Of a DNA stretch of 64,000 nt, positions 45,101 to 54,873 are shown in pieces. Position 1 is the first letter of the stretch, and every line of letters begins with the position of its first letter. This stretch comes from CAIWAH01 sp043755815 (lineage in GTDB: Bacteria > Verrucomicrobiota > Verrucomicrobiia > Limisphaerales > UBA9464): positions 20,633 through 84,632 of the forward strand of contig JAYUSF010000220.1 in the NCBI GenBank assembly GCA_043755815.1. The letters run 5' to 3'. Made by a program: the position numbers and the translations under genes. The notes under the pieces were generated by a model. The model saw only the letters and a program-made list of their open reading frames with translations. It made no database searches and was not told the origin of the DNA.

Positions 45101-48100
45101 CACGGTCAGTGCCACCGACACGGCGGGGCTTTCGTCCGAGGCCCTCGCGGTGCTGCTCAGTTCCGGGGACGACACCGCGCAGTTGCGCACGCGGCTGACC
45201 GAACTCGCCGAGCAGAATCAGGGCTCGATCCTCGACGCCTTCGCCGCGGGCGCGCTGCCCGAGGCCATTGCCAAGGCCGAGGGGCTCGACCGCGCGCTCT
45301 TCCGCGACACCGCCTCACCCGGTCGAACGGGCGGCACCAACTTCGTCGCGCTGCGTTTCCGCGGTCGCGGCACCGTGACCGGCACGGTCCTCGGCGCGGA
45401 CGCCACGACCCCGGTGGCCGGGGCGGCGGTGAACCTGTTTCCCGATCCGAACTCGCGCGAGCTGGGTCGCGGCGTCTTCAGCGATTCGGGCGGTCGTTTC
45501 GCCTTCTTCGGCGTGCCGCTGGGTTCATTCTCGGTGCAGGTGGACACGGGGGCCGGACTTACGCGCAGCGTGTCGGAGTCGCTGGCCACCCCGGGCGAGT
45601 TGAAGGATGTGCCGGTGGTCCTAAGCGCCGCGCCGGTGGCGCGCGGCAGCGTGGTCGGGCGGGTGACGGAGGCCGATCTGGCCACCGTGCATCCGGGCGC
45701 ACAGGTCTTCGTGCTGGACAAAACGACCGTGCTGGCGACGGCCACGAGCGACGCCAACGGCGACTTCACGCTGGGCAATGTTCCGGTCGGTCTATGGACC
45801 CTGATCGCGATTTCGCAGGATGGACGGCGGGCAACCCCTGAAGGGTTCACCGTCACCGTGACTGCGGGCCAAGCCACGCGGGCGAACCTCGCGCTGCCGG
45901 GCTTCGCGTCGGTGGCGGGCCGCGTGCGCACCTCGTTTGGCGTGCCGATGGCCAACGCGCTGGTGGCGGGTGGCATCAACCTGGTGACCAGCGACGCCGA
46001 TGGGCGCTTCCTGATTCCTGACGTGCCGACGGGCCAGCGTTCGTTCATGGCGGCCGTCACGCCGGAGCGCAATCCGCTCGTCAAATTCCAGCGCACGGGC
46101 TCCGCCTCGCTGCTCGTGCTGCCGGGCATCGTCAACGTGCTCGACATCGTGCTTGCTCCGGCGGGCGCGATTCAGGGAACCGTGCGCGACGAAGAGGGGC
46201 GGCCCGTGCCCAACGTCCGCGTGGCCCGGCCGGTGGATGATCCGTCGGGCTTTTTCTGGGTGGTGAGCGATGCCAACGGCTTCTACCGCTTCGAGAACAT
46301 CGAGCCCGGGCCACACGTCATCAGCGCGCCGTCCGGGCCGGTGGACGACACGGACGTGAGCGGAGTTCTGAACACGCTCGGCAACGATCCGAACGAGGGG
46401 CAACTGGGTGCCGCGTTGCAGAAAGCCTTCGCGATCTTCACGGGTGCAAGCAATCCGCTGCTCAACGGCGAGGGCGGCAAGTTCCGGCCGGACAGTTGGG
46501 GTTACATCAACGCGGACGTGCGGTTCGACGGCGATGTGGTGGTCCAGGACGTGCAGTTCTTCCGCAAGGGCACGGTCACCGGCCAGGTGCTCAACGGTCA
46601 GGACGTGCCGATCAGCGCAAAGGTCCGCCTCACCGGGCTGCTGCCCGCCAACAACGGCGCGCCGATGCTCCGCGTGCTGGGCGACCAGAACAGCGACCCG
46701 GCCACCGGTGAGTTTGCGTTTCCCGATTCCGTCTTCTTCGGTTCACCCGGCAAGCCACGCACCGGCCAGGTCACACCGGGCACGTTTGGTTTGCAGGCGG
46801 CCTCGCCGTTCTTCCCCGTCGTGCTGAGCGAAGGCGGGCTGCTCACCGAGTTGATCACGTCGGCGCACCGGATCATGAAGTTCCCGCCGCCGCGCGAAAT
46901 CTCCGGCCAAATCGCCGGGCAGGTCTTCAATCCCGACGGTGGTCCCGCGGCGGAAGGTGTCCGCATTCTCGTCCCCGCCGGGCGACACATCCGGCCGGAT
47001 CTCAGCCGGGGTTTCGTGCCCGAGGAATCGCAGACCGGTAAAACCTACAGCCAGCAGGTCGGGGCCCTGATCACGGCGGGCGTCAAGGCGGTGCCGCCGA
47101 ACTTCCCGCCCACGGTGAAGATTCCCGCCGGGGAGCAATACGACGTGGTGGCGTTCGATCCCACGACCGGGCTGCTCGGCTTCTCGAAGGTGTTCGTCAA
47201 CGCCGGTGAGACCAACAACGTGGTGGTGCGGCTGCTCGGCAAGGGCGGTGCGCGCGTGCTGGTGGTGTTTGCCGACGGTTCGCCGGCGGCGGGCGCGGAC
47301 GTGATCCTGGAAGGCTCCGCGTTTCCCTTCGGCGAATTCACGGGCCGCAGCGACGCGGCGGGCCTGGTCGAGTTAAGCAATCTCACGGAGAACGACTACG
47401 CGGTCCGGGCGACGACGCAGGTGGGGGCCGTGCAGATCAGCGGCCGTGCGGCAGTGCGGGTGCCGCGGGCCGGCGTGGGCGAGGCGACGGTGAGGCTCCA
47501 GCCCACGGCCAGCATCGCGGGCCGCTTTGTGCGGCGCGACCTGACCACTCCGATCGTCGGCGCGCAGATCAACGTGGGTGGCATCGCCTTTGCCGGCACG
47601 GATGGGGACGGCGCGTTTCTCGTCACGGGCCTGCCGCTCGGCACTTATCGCGTGACCAGCAGCGATCCAGTGAGCGGCGTGGGCGCGCTCGCGAACGTCA
47701 CCCTCGCGGTGAACGGCGAGACGAACCGGCTGACGCTGATCGAGCAGGCGCTGGGTGAGATTACCGGCCGCGTGCTCGACAGTTTCGGCACGGGCGTGGT
47801 GCCCGGGGCCGAGGTTACCATCCGTTTTGATGACGGGCTGAATCCGGAGCGCACGGTCACCACCGATCCCACGGGCCGGTTCCGTTTCCCGGCGTCGCCG
47901 GCCGGCGGCTTCCAGATTTCCGCGCGTGATCCGCAGTCACCCGGGCTCAACGCTTCCCGCAACGGCACCTTGCCCGACAACGTCGCCACGCTGGATTTCG
48001 ACGTTGCGTTGACGCCGCTCGGCAACGTGCTGGTGCGCGTGCGGCAGCCGGACGGTTTGCCCGCAGTCGGGGCTCTGGTCACGGTTCCGGGTGCCGGCGA

Positions 48101-51100
48101 ACGGCCGGCGGAAGCGGACGGCTCGGTTCGCTTCGCGGGGTTGCCACTGGGAACCCGCCGGATCATCGCGCGGGACGGATTGTTGGAACGATCACGGAGT
48201 GTCGCCCAGGGCGATGCCCAGCTCACCACGGCGGGCCAGACGGCGGAGGTTGAACTCACGTTGAGCGGTGTGGGCGAGATCTCCGGCCGCGCCTTCCAGA
48301 GCGACGGCACGACGCCCGTGCCAGCGGGGTCCATCGTCACGCTGCTGGGCTCGCGCCTCGTGGAAGAACCGCCGCCTGCCAACGCGCAGACCGGCTCCGA
48401 CGGAAACTTCCGCTTCGGCAACGTGGGCCTGGGTGACAACCGGCTGACACTCAAGAGCGGAGGCCTGTCCGCGTCCGCGACGGTCCGCCTCGTCAGCAAC
48501 GGCCAGTCCGTCACGCAGGATCTCGAACTCGTCGCGAGCGGCAGTGTCATCGGGCGCGTGCTGCGGGCCGACGGTTTGCCGGCGGCCGACGTGGGGGTCG
48601 TCGTCCAGTTCGGCAATCGCGGCGGCACGACGGATCGGGCAGCGGGCTTCACCGGAGTTGACGGACGGTTCCGGTTTGAGGATGTGCCGCTCGGGCTTGC
48701 ACTGCCGGTGGAAGCCGTCGCGGTGAACTTCGACGGATTCGCCCGCTCCGAGTTTAGCCTGACGCTGAACGGCCAGGAAGCGGACCTCGGCGACCTCACG
48801 CTCGATGAGTCGCCGCCGGCCGTGGTGCGCAGCGTGCCGGCCGCGGGCGAGCTGGAAGTTTCCACGACTGCGCCGATTGACCTGATCTTCTCCGAGGCGA
48901 TTGACCCGGTCTCGATTGACGACGGCGGCATCTTCCTCCGCCGCGACACCGACGCGATTCCGATCACCGTGACGTTGCTCGACGCGCCGGAAGGTGCCGG
49001 CCGCCGTCTGCGAATCACACCCGTGCAGCCGCTGCGCTCGCAGCAGCTTTACACGGTGCTGATGGTGTCGGAACTGCCGGGCGCGACCGGGGGCAGCGCG
49101 TTTGGTCCGCGCGACCTTGCGGGCCGGCTGCTGGCGCGCTCGTTCACGCTCAGCTTCACGACCGCGGACAACAATCCACCGGTGTTGCTGTCCAGCTTCC
49201 CGGCCGCCGGTGAAACGCAGGTGGACCCGCGCTCAGTGCTCCGGTTCGCCTTCAACGAAACGCTGCGACCCGGCGCGGCGGTGACGCTCGCCGGACCGGT
49301 GGGCCCCATCACGGGAACCAGCGACCTCGTCTTCGGCGGGCAGGCGGTCACGTTCACGCCGCTGGCGGCGCTGCCGCTCAACGCCCGGTTCACCGCGACG
49401 CTGAACGGCGTGCTCGACCTCGCGGGCAACGCCGCGGCGGGCCAGCCGCTCACACTCACCTTCAACACGCTCGACACGCTCGGGCCGGAAATCGCGACGT
49501 TGCGGATCGGTGGCGGCGTGGCCCCAGTAGCGGGGCGCACCATCGAGGTCGAGGCCGTGCCGGCCGCAGTGGAGGCGGGCATGCGGGTGCGGTTCGTCCG
49601 CGACCTCACCTCGGTGTTGGGCACCGATAGCAGTTCACCCTTCCGCGTTTCGCTCACCCTGCCGGAATCCGGCGGCGTGCGGGTGGACGCGATTGCCAGT
49701 GACCGGTTCAACAACGAGGGCACTGCCGCGGTGCTGGAGATCAACACGGTGGCGAACGAAGCGCCGGTCGTGGAACTGGTGCGCTTGGAACCCGTGACTG
49801 GGCCGGCCCCGGCGGGCTCGACGCTGCGGCTGCGGGTTTCGGCCACTGACGACGTGCAGGTGACCAACCTCACCGTGGTCGTGAGTGGTTTCGCCAGCTT
49901 CACCAGCACCTTCGCGAACGGCGCGCAGCGTGAGATCAGCGTGCCGATTCCAGTGGAGTTGCCCGACGACGCGAGCGTCACCTTCACGGCGACGGCGCGT
50001 GACTTCCGCGGTGTGGAGTCCGCGCCGGTGGTGGTGGAAGTGCCGCTGATCCGGCGGCCGTTGCCGCTGCTCAGCGTCGTAACCAACGAGCTCGAACTGC
50101 CCGAGACGCTCGTGACCAATCTCGTCGTGACCGCCACGCATGCGGATGGCGGTCTGGCCCAGTTGGAACTTCTGGGAGCCAACTTCGCGACGCTGGTGTG
50201 GACGAACAACGGCACGACCAATCTCACCTTCACTCCGGCCATCGGCGAAACGAATGCCGTGCTCCAAGTGGCGGCAGTGACGGCGGGCACCAACGAATTT
50301 GCGATCCGCGCCACGGCGACCAACGGCCTCACCGCCACGCTGTTCGTGCGCATCATCGGCCTCGCCGACCTGGATCGTGACGGCACTCCTGACCGCATTG
50401 ACACCGACCTCGACGGCGACGGACTCCCCAACGACCGCGAGGTCACGCTTGGCACCGATCCGCGCAAGCCCGACACGGATGGCGACACGTTGACAGACGG
50501 CGCGGAAGTCGCCGCCGGGACCGATCCCACCAAGGCCGACACGGACGACGACGGGCTCGCTGACAATGTGGATCCGCGTCCGACCGAACCGAATCTCGCC
50601 CCGGTCGCCGGGAACGACACGCTGCTCGCGCGCCGCGACGGCTCGGTGGAGTTCGCGAAGGCGACGCTGCTGGCCAACGACAGCGACCCGGAGAACGAGG
50701 GGGTCGCGTTCGTCAGCTTCACCGCCCCGGCGAACGGCACGCTCATCGAAGTCTCCCCGACCGGGCTGCGCTACACGCCCACGCCGGACTTCAGCGGTGA
50801 CGACGCCTTCACCTACACCGTGCGCGATCCGCTCGGACTGACCGCAACGGCAACGGTCGCCGTGTCGGTCGCCGCCAACCGTCCGCCGGTGGCGACGCCG
50901 GCCGAGTTCAGCCTCACGCAAGGCGGTGCGGAATTCTTCCTGCCGACGGGCACTGACCCGGATGGCGATGCGCTGACCTTGGCGATCACCCGCCTGCCGA
51001 CGCACGGCAAGCTCTTCCAAGTCACGGGCACCTTGAGTCCGCAACGGGGCGACGAAATCACCGCGGTGCCGGCGACCGTCAGCAACCCGGTCCACGGTGT

Positions 51101-53087
51101 GCAGTATGTGCCGGAACCGGTCTTCTTCGGCAGCGACACCTTTGCGTTCCGGGTCAATGACGGCGAACTGGATTCCGCCCCGGGCGAGGTGCGCGTCACC
51201 GTGACGGAAGACCCGTTGGCGGACACCGACGGCGATGGCATCCCGAACCGCTACGAGCTGGCCAACGGCCTTGATCCGCTCGTGAACGATGCGGGCGGCG
51301 ACCTTGACGGTGATCTGCTCACGAACTTCCGCGAGTTCGAACTGGGCACGGCCGCCAACGACGCCGACACCGACGATGACGGTCTGTCCGACGCCTTCGA
51401 CCCGCGGCCGCTGGTTTCCGATGCCACGGCGATTTCCGGTCTGTTTGATACCGGCACGGACGCTGTGCGGTCGCCGCTGCCCGACAGTTCGGCCGAGCCG
51501 CACTATTTCTTCCTCGCGAATCCCGATGGTCCGGCCACCACGCCGGTCGTCCATCGCGGCGACATTTTCCCCATCGCGTCCGGCCCGTGGCTGGCCAACT
51601 CGGACCGTTCAAAATGGATTGCGCCGCGTCCGGACACCGGATCGGCGGCGACGGGCAGCTACCGGTATGTGCTGGAGTTCGTGCTGCCGGAGTTCGTGCC
51701 CGGCACCGTGACCGTGGAAGGCCGCTGGGCGAGCGACAATGCGGGCGTGCTGCTGGTGAACGACACCCATCCGGCAGGCGTGGATTCCGCGTCGTTCACC
51801 GGGTTCACCCCCTTTCGCCTGACGAGCGGCTTCGTCGTGGGCGTGAACCGGATTGAGTTTCGCGTGGACAATGGCGGCGGTCCGACCGGGTTGCTGGTGG
51901 ACGGGCTGGTGGGGCGTTTCGTGCCCCTTTCGCTCCTCGCCGGCCGGGACGCCGACGGCGATGGGCTGCCCGACCTTTATGAACTGGCCAACGGTCTGAA
52001 CCCGCAGGTTGCCGATGCCGACGGTGATCTCGACGGCGACACGCTCACGAACCGCGGCGAGTTTGACCTGGGCACCGCGCCCAACCGGGCCGACACGGAC
52101 AACGACGGCTTGCGTGATGACGCGGAAATCGCGGCTACCACAAACCCGCTGAACCCCGACACCGACGGCGACGGGATTCTCGACGGCCAGGATCCCAATC
52201 CGTTGCAGTCCGACGCGGACCTCGACGGCGATGGCATCGCCGACGTGCTGGATGACGACATGGATGGCGACGGGCTGGACAACGAGGACGAGTTGACCGG
52301 CAAATTGGGCGTCGTCACCGATCCCCGCCGCCGGGATACGGACGGCGACCGCTGGCCCGATGGTCTCGAGGTCGAGGCCGGCTCCAATCCGCTCAGCGCT
52401 GCCTCCGTGCCGGAACTGTTCCAGGTCGGTGAACCCGCGGTTGGGATTGTCCTGCCCGTGGTGCCGGCGAGCGCAATCAATGGTGGCGGCCTCACGGTGT
52501 CGTTCCCGGAGGCCAGCGTGGTGCTGGCGGTGACTCCGGCGACGGCGCTGAATGGCAGCGGCTTCACGGTCTCATTCCCGGAGGTGTCGCTGGTGCTGCC
52601 GGTGACGCCGGCCACGGCGTTGAACGGCAGTGGCTTCACGGTCTCGTTCCCCGAGGCGTCGCTGGTGCTGCCAGTGACGCCGGCCTCGGCACTGAGCGGC
52701 AGCGGCTTCACGGTGGGCTACCCTGAGGTTTTCCTCCGCTTGGAGGTGCCGGTGACGCCGCCGAATCCGGACGGGGGCGGCGGCGGTTCCCCGAGTGGTG
52801 GAGTTGGCAGTGGCGGAACGGATGTCCTTTCGCTGCGGCTTGTTGAAATCCAACTGCCTTCCGCGGCTGCCCGCAGCGGTGCCCAGTTGGCCGCGGTGCC
52901 CCACTGGTGGGTGTTGCTGGAATGGCAGGGCTCGGCCGACGCGCGCTACGTCATCGAGGCCAGCCCCAACCTCACCGAATGGACCCCGGTGCCGGCCGAG
53001 TCGCTGTCCGCAGCGGACGGCTCATTCCGAGCCCGCTGCGAGACGGCCCAGGCGGCGGCCTTCTATCGCGTGCGCCAGTTGCCGTGA
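42108..53087 (+). CDS. 3659-residue secreted adhesin-like protein with carboxypeptidase-regulatory, TSP3 and 24-residue C-terminal repeats
   Basis: The ATG overlaps the previous stop. The hydrophobic signal core (WALAILLPLGFLGSAAAAAP) comes late, at ~38-57. Residues ~60-900: CARDB-like and other beta domains. ~940-2220: a long train of carboxypeptidase-regulatory-like units (VTGTVLGADATTPVAGAAVN...; VSDANGFYRFENIEPG and many like it). ~2240-2440: Ig-like units (PAAGELEVSTTAPIDLIFSEAID). ~2754-2830, 3035-3105 and 3280-3440: thrombospondin type 3 Ca-binding repeats (DTDLDGDGLPNDREVTLGTDP). These alternate with cadherin-like units (APVAGNDTLLARRDGS..DAFTYTVRD) and a jelly-roll domain at ~3110-3275. 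~3447-3542: four 24-residue repeats. The end is a YVIEASPNLTEWTPV..AFYRV tail. Probably a long, Ca-stiffened surface fibre. Confidence 0.9.
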   Translation: MSLPAFIHDAVLAWILAPVSPVDRNAQRQFCGRRCQWALAILLPLGFLGSAAAAAPLTTLEYRITGSVMRVSPAVLSVPKGIAGSVAVEIVGDAATVREAFVSATLRGPSFEAREIFAAPGQPLVLPPLNVVGDYQLANVRLVDSATQATRLEGSPSSVPVHVFDEVLVSRVTSRPLTGDEIKEKGIFIDEQNFRVTEFEVGFVLDGKTIPVRLPVVSPRANQTTEIIPAAELEERLKAAQQINQDLAAQLQLPDAVKVASIELQPVNFQFTEETEQELGLSIPPIPALLVIPGNIGFLNQFFSVQVFTENAAPAGSGLSVLNVQAELVLPPGDDKIPSPDFNQPGDDPLRFARIGAAQQIRPSQPIVRPGADGKLGTPDDIGRLTPGEGGQAEFLVEGLQEGLHVMNLKLTADLEGLAAGVIRINGKAAGSVLVRNPKFSIAFTHPRTVRTQEPYDASVTILNTGSGVANFVRVTLPAAALSGAALESDATVELGTIPPGQSATARWKLRAQRTGQITFSNLTFGEDATAGRFILSMGVDENGVALSPDSLGFPDDVALLPERVRNAADRVLGQALSAATAPLLPAGVLPVSKAHVKDRVLELAEAGQRLRYGDDTNRVLLDLLLDWQGARRFTAGFDQILRENDAGTEWRDAIFGELLLADGRNVPDLLSAFAPELAGRTEPMQLLADNFGTDVGRDWLTTGLVTLAGSAVPRTLGYGETSGALFVQEGELATGTNAWRFTNPVPAGVVRLLRLGSTGTGSEFSWLTPALDAGSRAELDFASEPPVLRLDRDGDGVPDETLAATRREILEAAPRVIGVIQDPTVLAGRPAIPCTGDLRVLNYGTVIGVLFSKPLTQDSINRPAAYVLDDGNTASTVQIQGGGRLALLNLRRGISAVRPRSLTVQGVADERGNLIASAPRAIRHELLGNSFADGIAINGRVLRGDGSPAVGVPVTLTMNDQALAGDSCVPHIFRPSQVFTDANGDFTFDFVLAGPNFTVSATDTAGLSSEALAVLLSSGDDTAQLRTRLTELAEQNQGSILDAFAAGALPEAIAKAEGLDRALFRDTASPGRTGGTNFVALRFRGRGTVTGTVLGADATTPVAGAAVNLFPDPNSRELGRGVFSDSGGRFAFFGVPLGSFSVQVDTGAGLTRSVSESLATPGELKDVPVVLSAAPVARGSVVGRVTEADLATVHPGAQVFVLDKTTVLATATSDANGDFTLGNVPVGLWTLIAISQDGRRATPEGFTVTVTAGQATRANLALPGFASVAGRVRTSFGVPMANALVAGGINLVTSDADGRFLIPDVPTGQRSFMAAVTPERNPLVKFQRTGSASLLVLPGIVNVLDIVLAPAGAIQGTVRDEEGRPVPNVRVARPVDDPSGFFWVVSDANGFYRFENIEPGPHVISAPSGPVDDTDVSGVLNTLGNDPNEGQLGAALQKAFAIFTGASNPLLNGEGGKFRPDSWGYINADVRFDGDVVVQDVQFFRKGTVTGQVLNGQDVPISAKVRLTGLLPANNGAPMLRVLGDQNSDPATGEFAFPDSVFFGSPGKPRTGQVTPGTFGLQAASPFFPVVLSEGGLLTELITSAHRIMKFPPPREISGQIAGQVFNPDGGPAAEGVRILVPAGRHIRPDLSRGFVPEESQTGKTYSQQVGALITAGVKAVPPNFPPTVKIPAGEQYDVVAFDPTTGLLGFSKVFVNAGETNNVVVRLLGKGGARVLVVFADGSPAAGADVILEGSAFPFGEFTGRSDAAGLVELSNLTENDYAVRATTQVGAVQISGRAAVRVPRAGVGEATVRLQPTASIAGRFVRRDLTTPIVGAQINVGGIAFAGTDGDGAFLVTGLPLGTYRVTSSDPVSGVGALANVTLAVNGETNRLTLIEQALGEITGRVLDSFGTGVVPGAEVTIRFDDGLNPERTVTTDPTGRFRFPASPAGGFQISARDPQSPGLNASRNGTLPDNVATLDFDVALTPLGNVLVRVRQPDGLPAVGALVTVPGAGERPAEADGSVRFAGLPLGTRRIIARDGLLERSRSVAQGDAQLTTAGQTAEVELTLSGVGEISGRAFQSDGTTPVPAGSIVTLLGSRLVEEPPPANAQTGSDGNFRFGNVGLGDNRLTLKSGGLSASATVRLVSNGQSVTQDLELVASGSVIGRVLRADGLPAADVGVVVQFGNRGGTTDRAAGFTGVDGRFRFEDVPLGLALPVEAVAVNFDGFARSEFSLTLNGQEADLGDLTLDESPPAVVRSVPAAGELEVSTTAPIDLIFSEAIDPVSIDDGGIFLRRDTDAIPITVTLLDAPEGAGRRLRITPVQPLRSQQLYTVLMVSELPGATGGSAFGPRDLAGRLLARSFTLSFTTADNNPPVLLSSFPAAGETQVDPRSVLRFAFNETLRPGAAVTLAGPVGPITGTSDLVFGGQAVTFTPLAALPLNARFTATLNGVLDLAGNAAAGQPLTLTFNTLDTLGPEIATLRIGGGVAPVAGRTIEVEAVPAAVEAGMRVRFVRDLTSVLGTDSSSPFRVSLTLPESGGVRVDAIASDRFNNEGTAAVLEINTVANEAPVVELVRLEPVTGPAPAGSTLRLRVSATDDVQVTNLTVVVSGFASFTSTFANGAQREISVPIPVELPDDASVTFTATARDFRGVESAPVVVEVPLIRRPLPLLSVVTNELELPETLVTNLVVTATHADGGLAQLELLGANFATLVWTNNGTTNLTFTPAIGETNAVLQVAAVTAGTNEFAIRATATNGLTATLFVRIIGLADLDRDGTPDRIDTDLDGDGLPNDREVTLGTDPRKPDTDGDTLTDGAEVAAGTDPTKADTDDDGLADNVDPRPTEPNLAPVAGNDTLLARRDGSVEFAKATLLANDSDPENEGVAFVSFTAPANGTLIEVSPTGLRYTPTPDFSGDDAFTYTVRDPLGLTATATVAVSVAANRPPVATPAEFSLTQGGAEFFLPTGTDPDGDALTLAITRLPTHGKLFQVTGTLSPQRGDEITAVPATVSNPVHGVQYVPEPVFFGSDTFAFRVNDGELDSAPGEVRVTVTEDPLADTDGDGIPNRYELANGLDPLVNDAGGDLDGDLLTNFREFELGTAANDADTDDDGLSDAFDPRPLVSDATAISGLFDTGTDAVRSPLPDSSAEPHYFFLANPDGPATTPVVHRGDIFPIASGPWLANSDRSKWIAPRPDTGSAATGSYRYVLEFVLPEFVPGTVTVEGRWASDNAGVLLVNDTHPAGVDSASFTGFTPFRLTSGFVVGVNRIEFRVDNGGGPTGLLVDGLVGRFVPLSLLAGRDADGDGLPDLYELANGLNPQVADADGDLDGDTLTNRGEFDLGTAPNRADTDNDGLRDDAEIAATTNPLNPDTDGDGILDGQDPNPLQSDADLDGDGIADVLDDDMDGDGLDNEDELTGKLGVVTDPRRRDTDGDRWPDGLEVEAGSNPLSAASVPELFQVGEPAVGIVLPVVPASAINGGGLTVSFPEASVVLAVTPATALNGSGFTVSFPEVSLVLPVTPATALNGSGFTVSFPEASLVLPVTPASALSGSGFTVGYPEVFLRLEVPVTPPNPDGGGGGSPSGGVGSGGTDVLSLRLVEIQLPSAAARSGAQLAAVPHWWVLLEWQGSADARYVIEASPNLTEWTPVPAESLSAADGSFRARCETAQAAAFYRVRQLP
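52446..52733 (+). repeat. Four 72-bp tandem repeats (24 residues each) in the 3659-aa protein
   Basis: Units of the form LVLPVTPATALNGSGFTVSF then PEAS, starting at 52446, 52518, 52590 and 52662. Units 2-4 are nearly identical at DNA level, a sign of recent expansion or conversion. They sit after the last TSP3 repeat and before a Gly-rich linker. Confidence 0.9.
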
Positions 53088-53208
53088 ACCCGACCCGGAG
53101 AAACCTAGGAAACCCCAGACCATGACGAATCCCGATGAAACCGCAGGCCGCGCTCCTTCGAGTTCCTTCCCCATTTTTCAAACCATCCATCTCTGACCCG
53201 TTAAAATC

Positions 53209-54369
53209 ATGAAGACACCACTGCACTCCTATCTCGCGCTGCTGGCCGCGGCGCTCACGGCGGGCTCCGTCGTTTCGCAGGCCCAGGGCTTCAATGCCGG
53301 CAGCGACGGTTCGCTCGGAGACGTCGTCATCGACGCGAACACCACGCTGCCCCTGCCGCCGGACGGAAAGCTCCACTACAAGAGCCTCACGGTGAACACC
53401 GGGGTGCGGCTCAACTTCACCCGCAACGCGCGCAACACACCCGTGTTCATCCTCTCGCAGGGTGATGTAGTGGTGAATGGCACCATCGACGTGAACGGCG
53501 GGGCCGGCTCCATCAACAGCGGTGGTTTGGCTGGGCCGGGCGGCTTCGATGGCGGCCGGCCGGGCTTTGGTGCCGAAGTGCCGCCGGGCGACGGCTACGG
53601 CCCCGGCGGTGGCAAGGGCGGGGTCGCCGATTGCAACCCGAACTCGGCGGCGGGCGTGGGTGGCGGCTCCTACGGCACCAGCAAGGGTTCACGCTGCGGG
53701 CCGACCTACGGTGGCTCACTCCTGATCCCGATGGTGGGCGGGTCCGGCGGCGGCGGCCGCACCGGGCAACCCGGCATCGGCGGCGGCGGCGGCGGCGGCG
53801 CGATTCTCATCGTGGCCAATACCCGCGTCGTTGTTGCCGGTCTAATCGAGTCACGGGGTGGCGGAGTGGACAGCTGCGCCAGCCCCTTAGGCAGCGGTGG
53901 TGGGATCCGCCTCGTCGCACCCAAGGTCGAAGGGGCGGGCCGGATCGACGTGCGGTCTGCCGGTGCGGGTGGTCATGGCCGCATCCGCGTGGACACAATC
54001 GACCGGACGAGCCTGAATTTTGACTTCCAAGAGAATGCCCAGACCACCGTGGGCGGCAACCTGCTGTCCTTCCCGCCGGTGGTGCCGCGGCTCGACACCA
54101 TCGAGGTTGCCGGCAACGCTGTCCCGGTCGGCGGCAACCCGGCCACGTTCCTCCTGCCGTTCGGCTCCACCCCGAACCGCACGGTGAAGGTCCAGGCCAG
54201 CGACTTCGGCCGCGCTGTGCCCATCCGCATCACGCTCACGCCGGACACCGGTGAGCGTGTGACGGTGGATGCCGAGGTGGACAACACCGCCGGCGGCTCG
54301 ACGGTGATCGAGGTGCCGGTTGTCGTGCCGGTGAACACGCTCGTGACCGTGCACTGCTGGACGCGGTGA
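53209..54369 (+). CDS. Gly-rich secreted protein, module A partner
   Basis: 386 residues. Signal peptide MKTPLHSYLALLAAALTAGS, cut before QAQGFNAGSDGSLGDVV. N-terminal third: PPDGKLHYKSLTVNTGVRLNFTRNARNTPVFILSQGDVVVNGTIDVNGG, beta-helix-like. The middle is very Gly-rich, with paired patterns AGPGGFDGGRPGFGAEVPPGDGYGPGGG and VGGSGGGGRTGQPGIGGGG. It then returns to strands (GGGIRLVAPKVEGAGRIDV) and ends VNTLVTVHCWTR. It is paralogous over its whole length to the protein at 60676. It follows the 3659-aa gene by 121 bp in the same direction; that gap holds no other frame. Unknown function; probably a surface or matrix component working with the giant protein. Confidence 0.82.
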   Translation: MKTPLHSYLALLAAALTAGSVVSQAQGFNAGSDGSLGDVVIDANTTLPLPPDGKLHYKSLTVNTGVRLNFTRNARNTPVFILSQGDVVVNGTIDVNGGAGSINSGGLAGPGGFDGGRPGFGAEVPPGDGYGPGGGKGGVADCNPNSAAGVGGGSYGTSKGSRCGPTYGGSLLIPMVGGSGGGGRTGQPGIGGGGGGGAILIVANTRVVVAGLIESRGGGVDSCASPLGSGGGIRLVAPKVEGAGRIDVRSAGAGGHGRIRVDTIDRTSLNFDFQENAQTTVGGNLLSFPPVVPRLDTIEVAGNAVPVGGNPATFLLPFGSTPNRTVKVQASDFGRAVPIRITLTPDTGERVTVDAEVDNTAGGSTVIEVPVVVPVNTLVTVHCWTR

Positions 54370-54373
54370 GCCC

Positions 54374-54483
54374 GGCCCCGGGGGCGCGGACTTTCCAGTC
54401 CGCAGGCAGCCAAGCCTCCGGTGATTCCGCACTGCTCGCGCCTGCGGCGCTCGCGGGCGGACAAGAATGTCCGCCCTCCCGGG
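54374..54483. repeat. Palindromic element after the module A Gly-rich gene
   Basis: Two hairpins, gcggact-ttcc-agtccgc (54386-54403) and gcggaca-agaa-tgtccgc (54457-54474), within outer ccggggg/cccgggg ends. It is placed between convergent genes and may serve both as a terminator. Confidence 0.7.
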
Positions 54484-54489
54484 GTCGCG

Positions 54490-54801
54490 TCAGATGACTT
54501 CCTCGATCTCGGTGTAGAGGAACGTGACGCCGCCGGTGGCGTAGTTGGGCACGTCGGCGACGGCCGCCTGGCCTTCCGGCGAGGCAAGCAGCCGTTCGAA
54601 GTCCGCGCGGCTGTCCAGGTAGAGGTCCGCGACGTAGTAGTAGGGCGACGGTTCGCCGCCAGGCGTGCCGGTTACCTTGCCGATCGTCCATTTCCTCAAG
54701 CCCTTCATCTGCTTCGCGAGCGGGATGTGGACTTCGCGGTAATGGCGGTCGAAGGCGGCCGGATCCCTGGGCTGACCGTAGAGCACGAGGAGACGAGTCA
54801 T
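54490..54801 (-). CDS. EthD-family small dimeric alpha/beta-barrel protein
   Basis: 103 residues, complete. MTRLLVLYGQPRDPAAFDRHYREVHIPLAKQMKGLRKWTIGKV is the classic EthD/stress-responsive AB barrel start (F..hY...H.pla...pgl). It is followed by YYYVADLYLDSRADFERLLASPEGQAAVADVPNYATGGVTFLYTEIEE. Members are cytosolic dimers; some take part in degradation of ethers or quinone-like compounds, many have no known role. It is opposite in direction to the giant genes and sits next to the proline racemase fragment. It has no counterpart in module B, so it was inserted here or lost there. Confidence 0.88.
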   Translation of the reverse strand: MTRLLVLYGQPRDPAAFDRHYREVHIPLAKQMKGLRKWTIGKVTGTPGGEPSPYYYVADLYLDSRADFERLLASPEGQAAVADVPNYATGGVTFLYTEIEEVI

Positions 54802-54873
54802 GGTGCGGACAGTTGTGGTGAAGGGTGGCGCCGATGTCGAGTGGCGGCGAGGCAGGACAGATTTCCCGGCGAC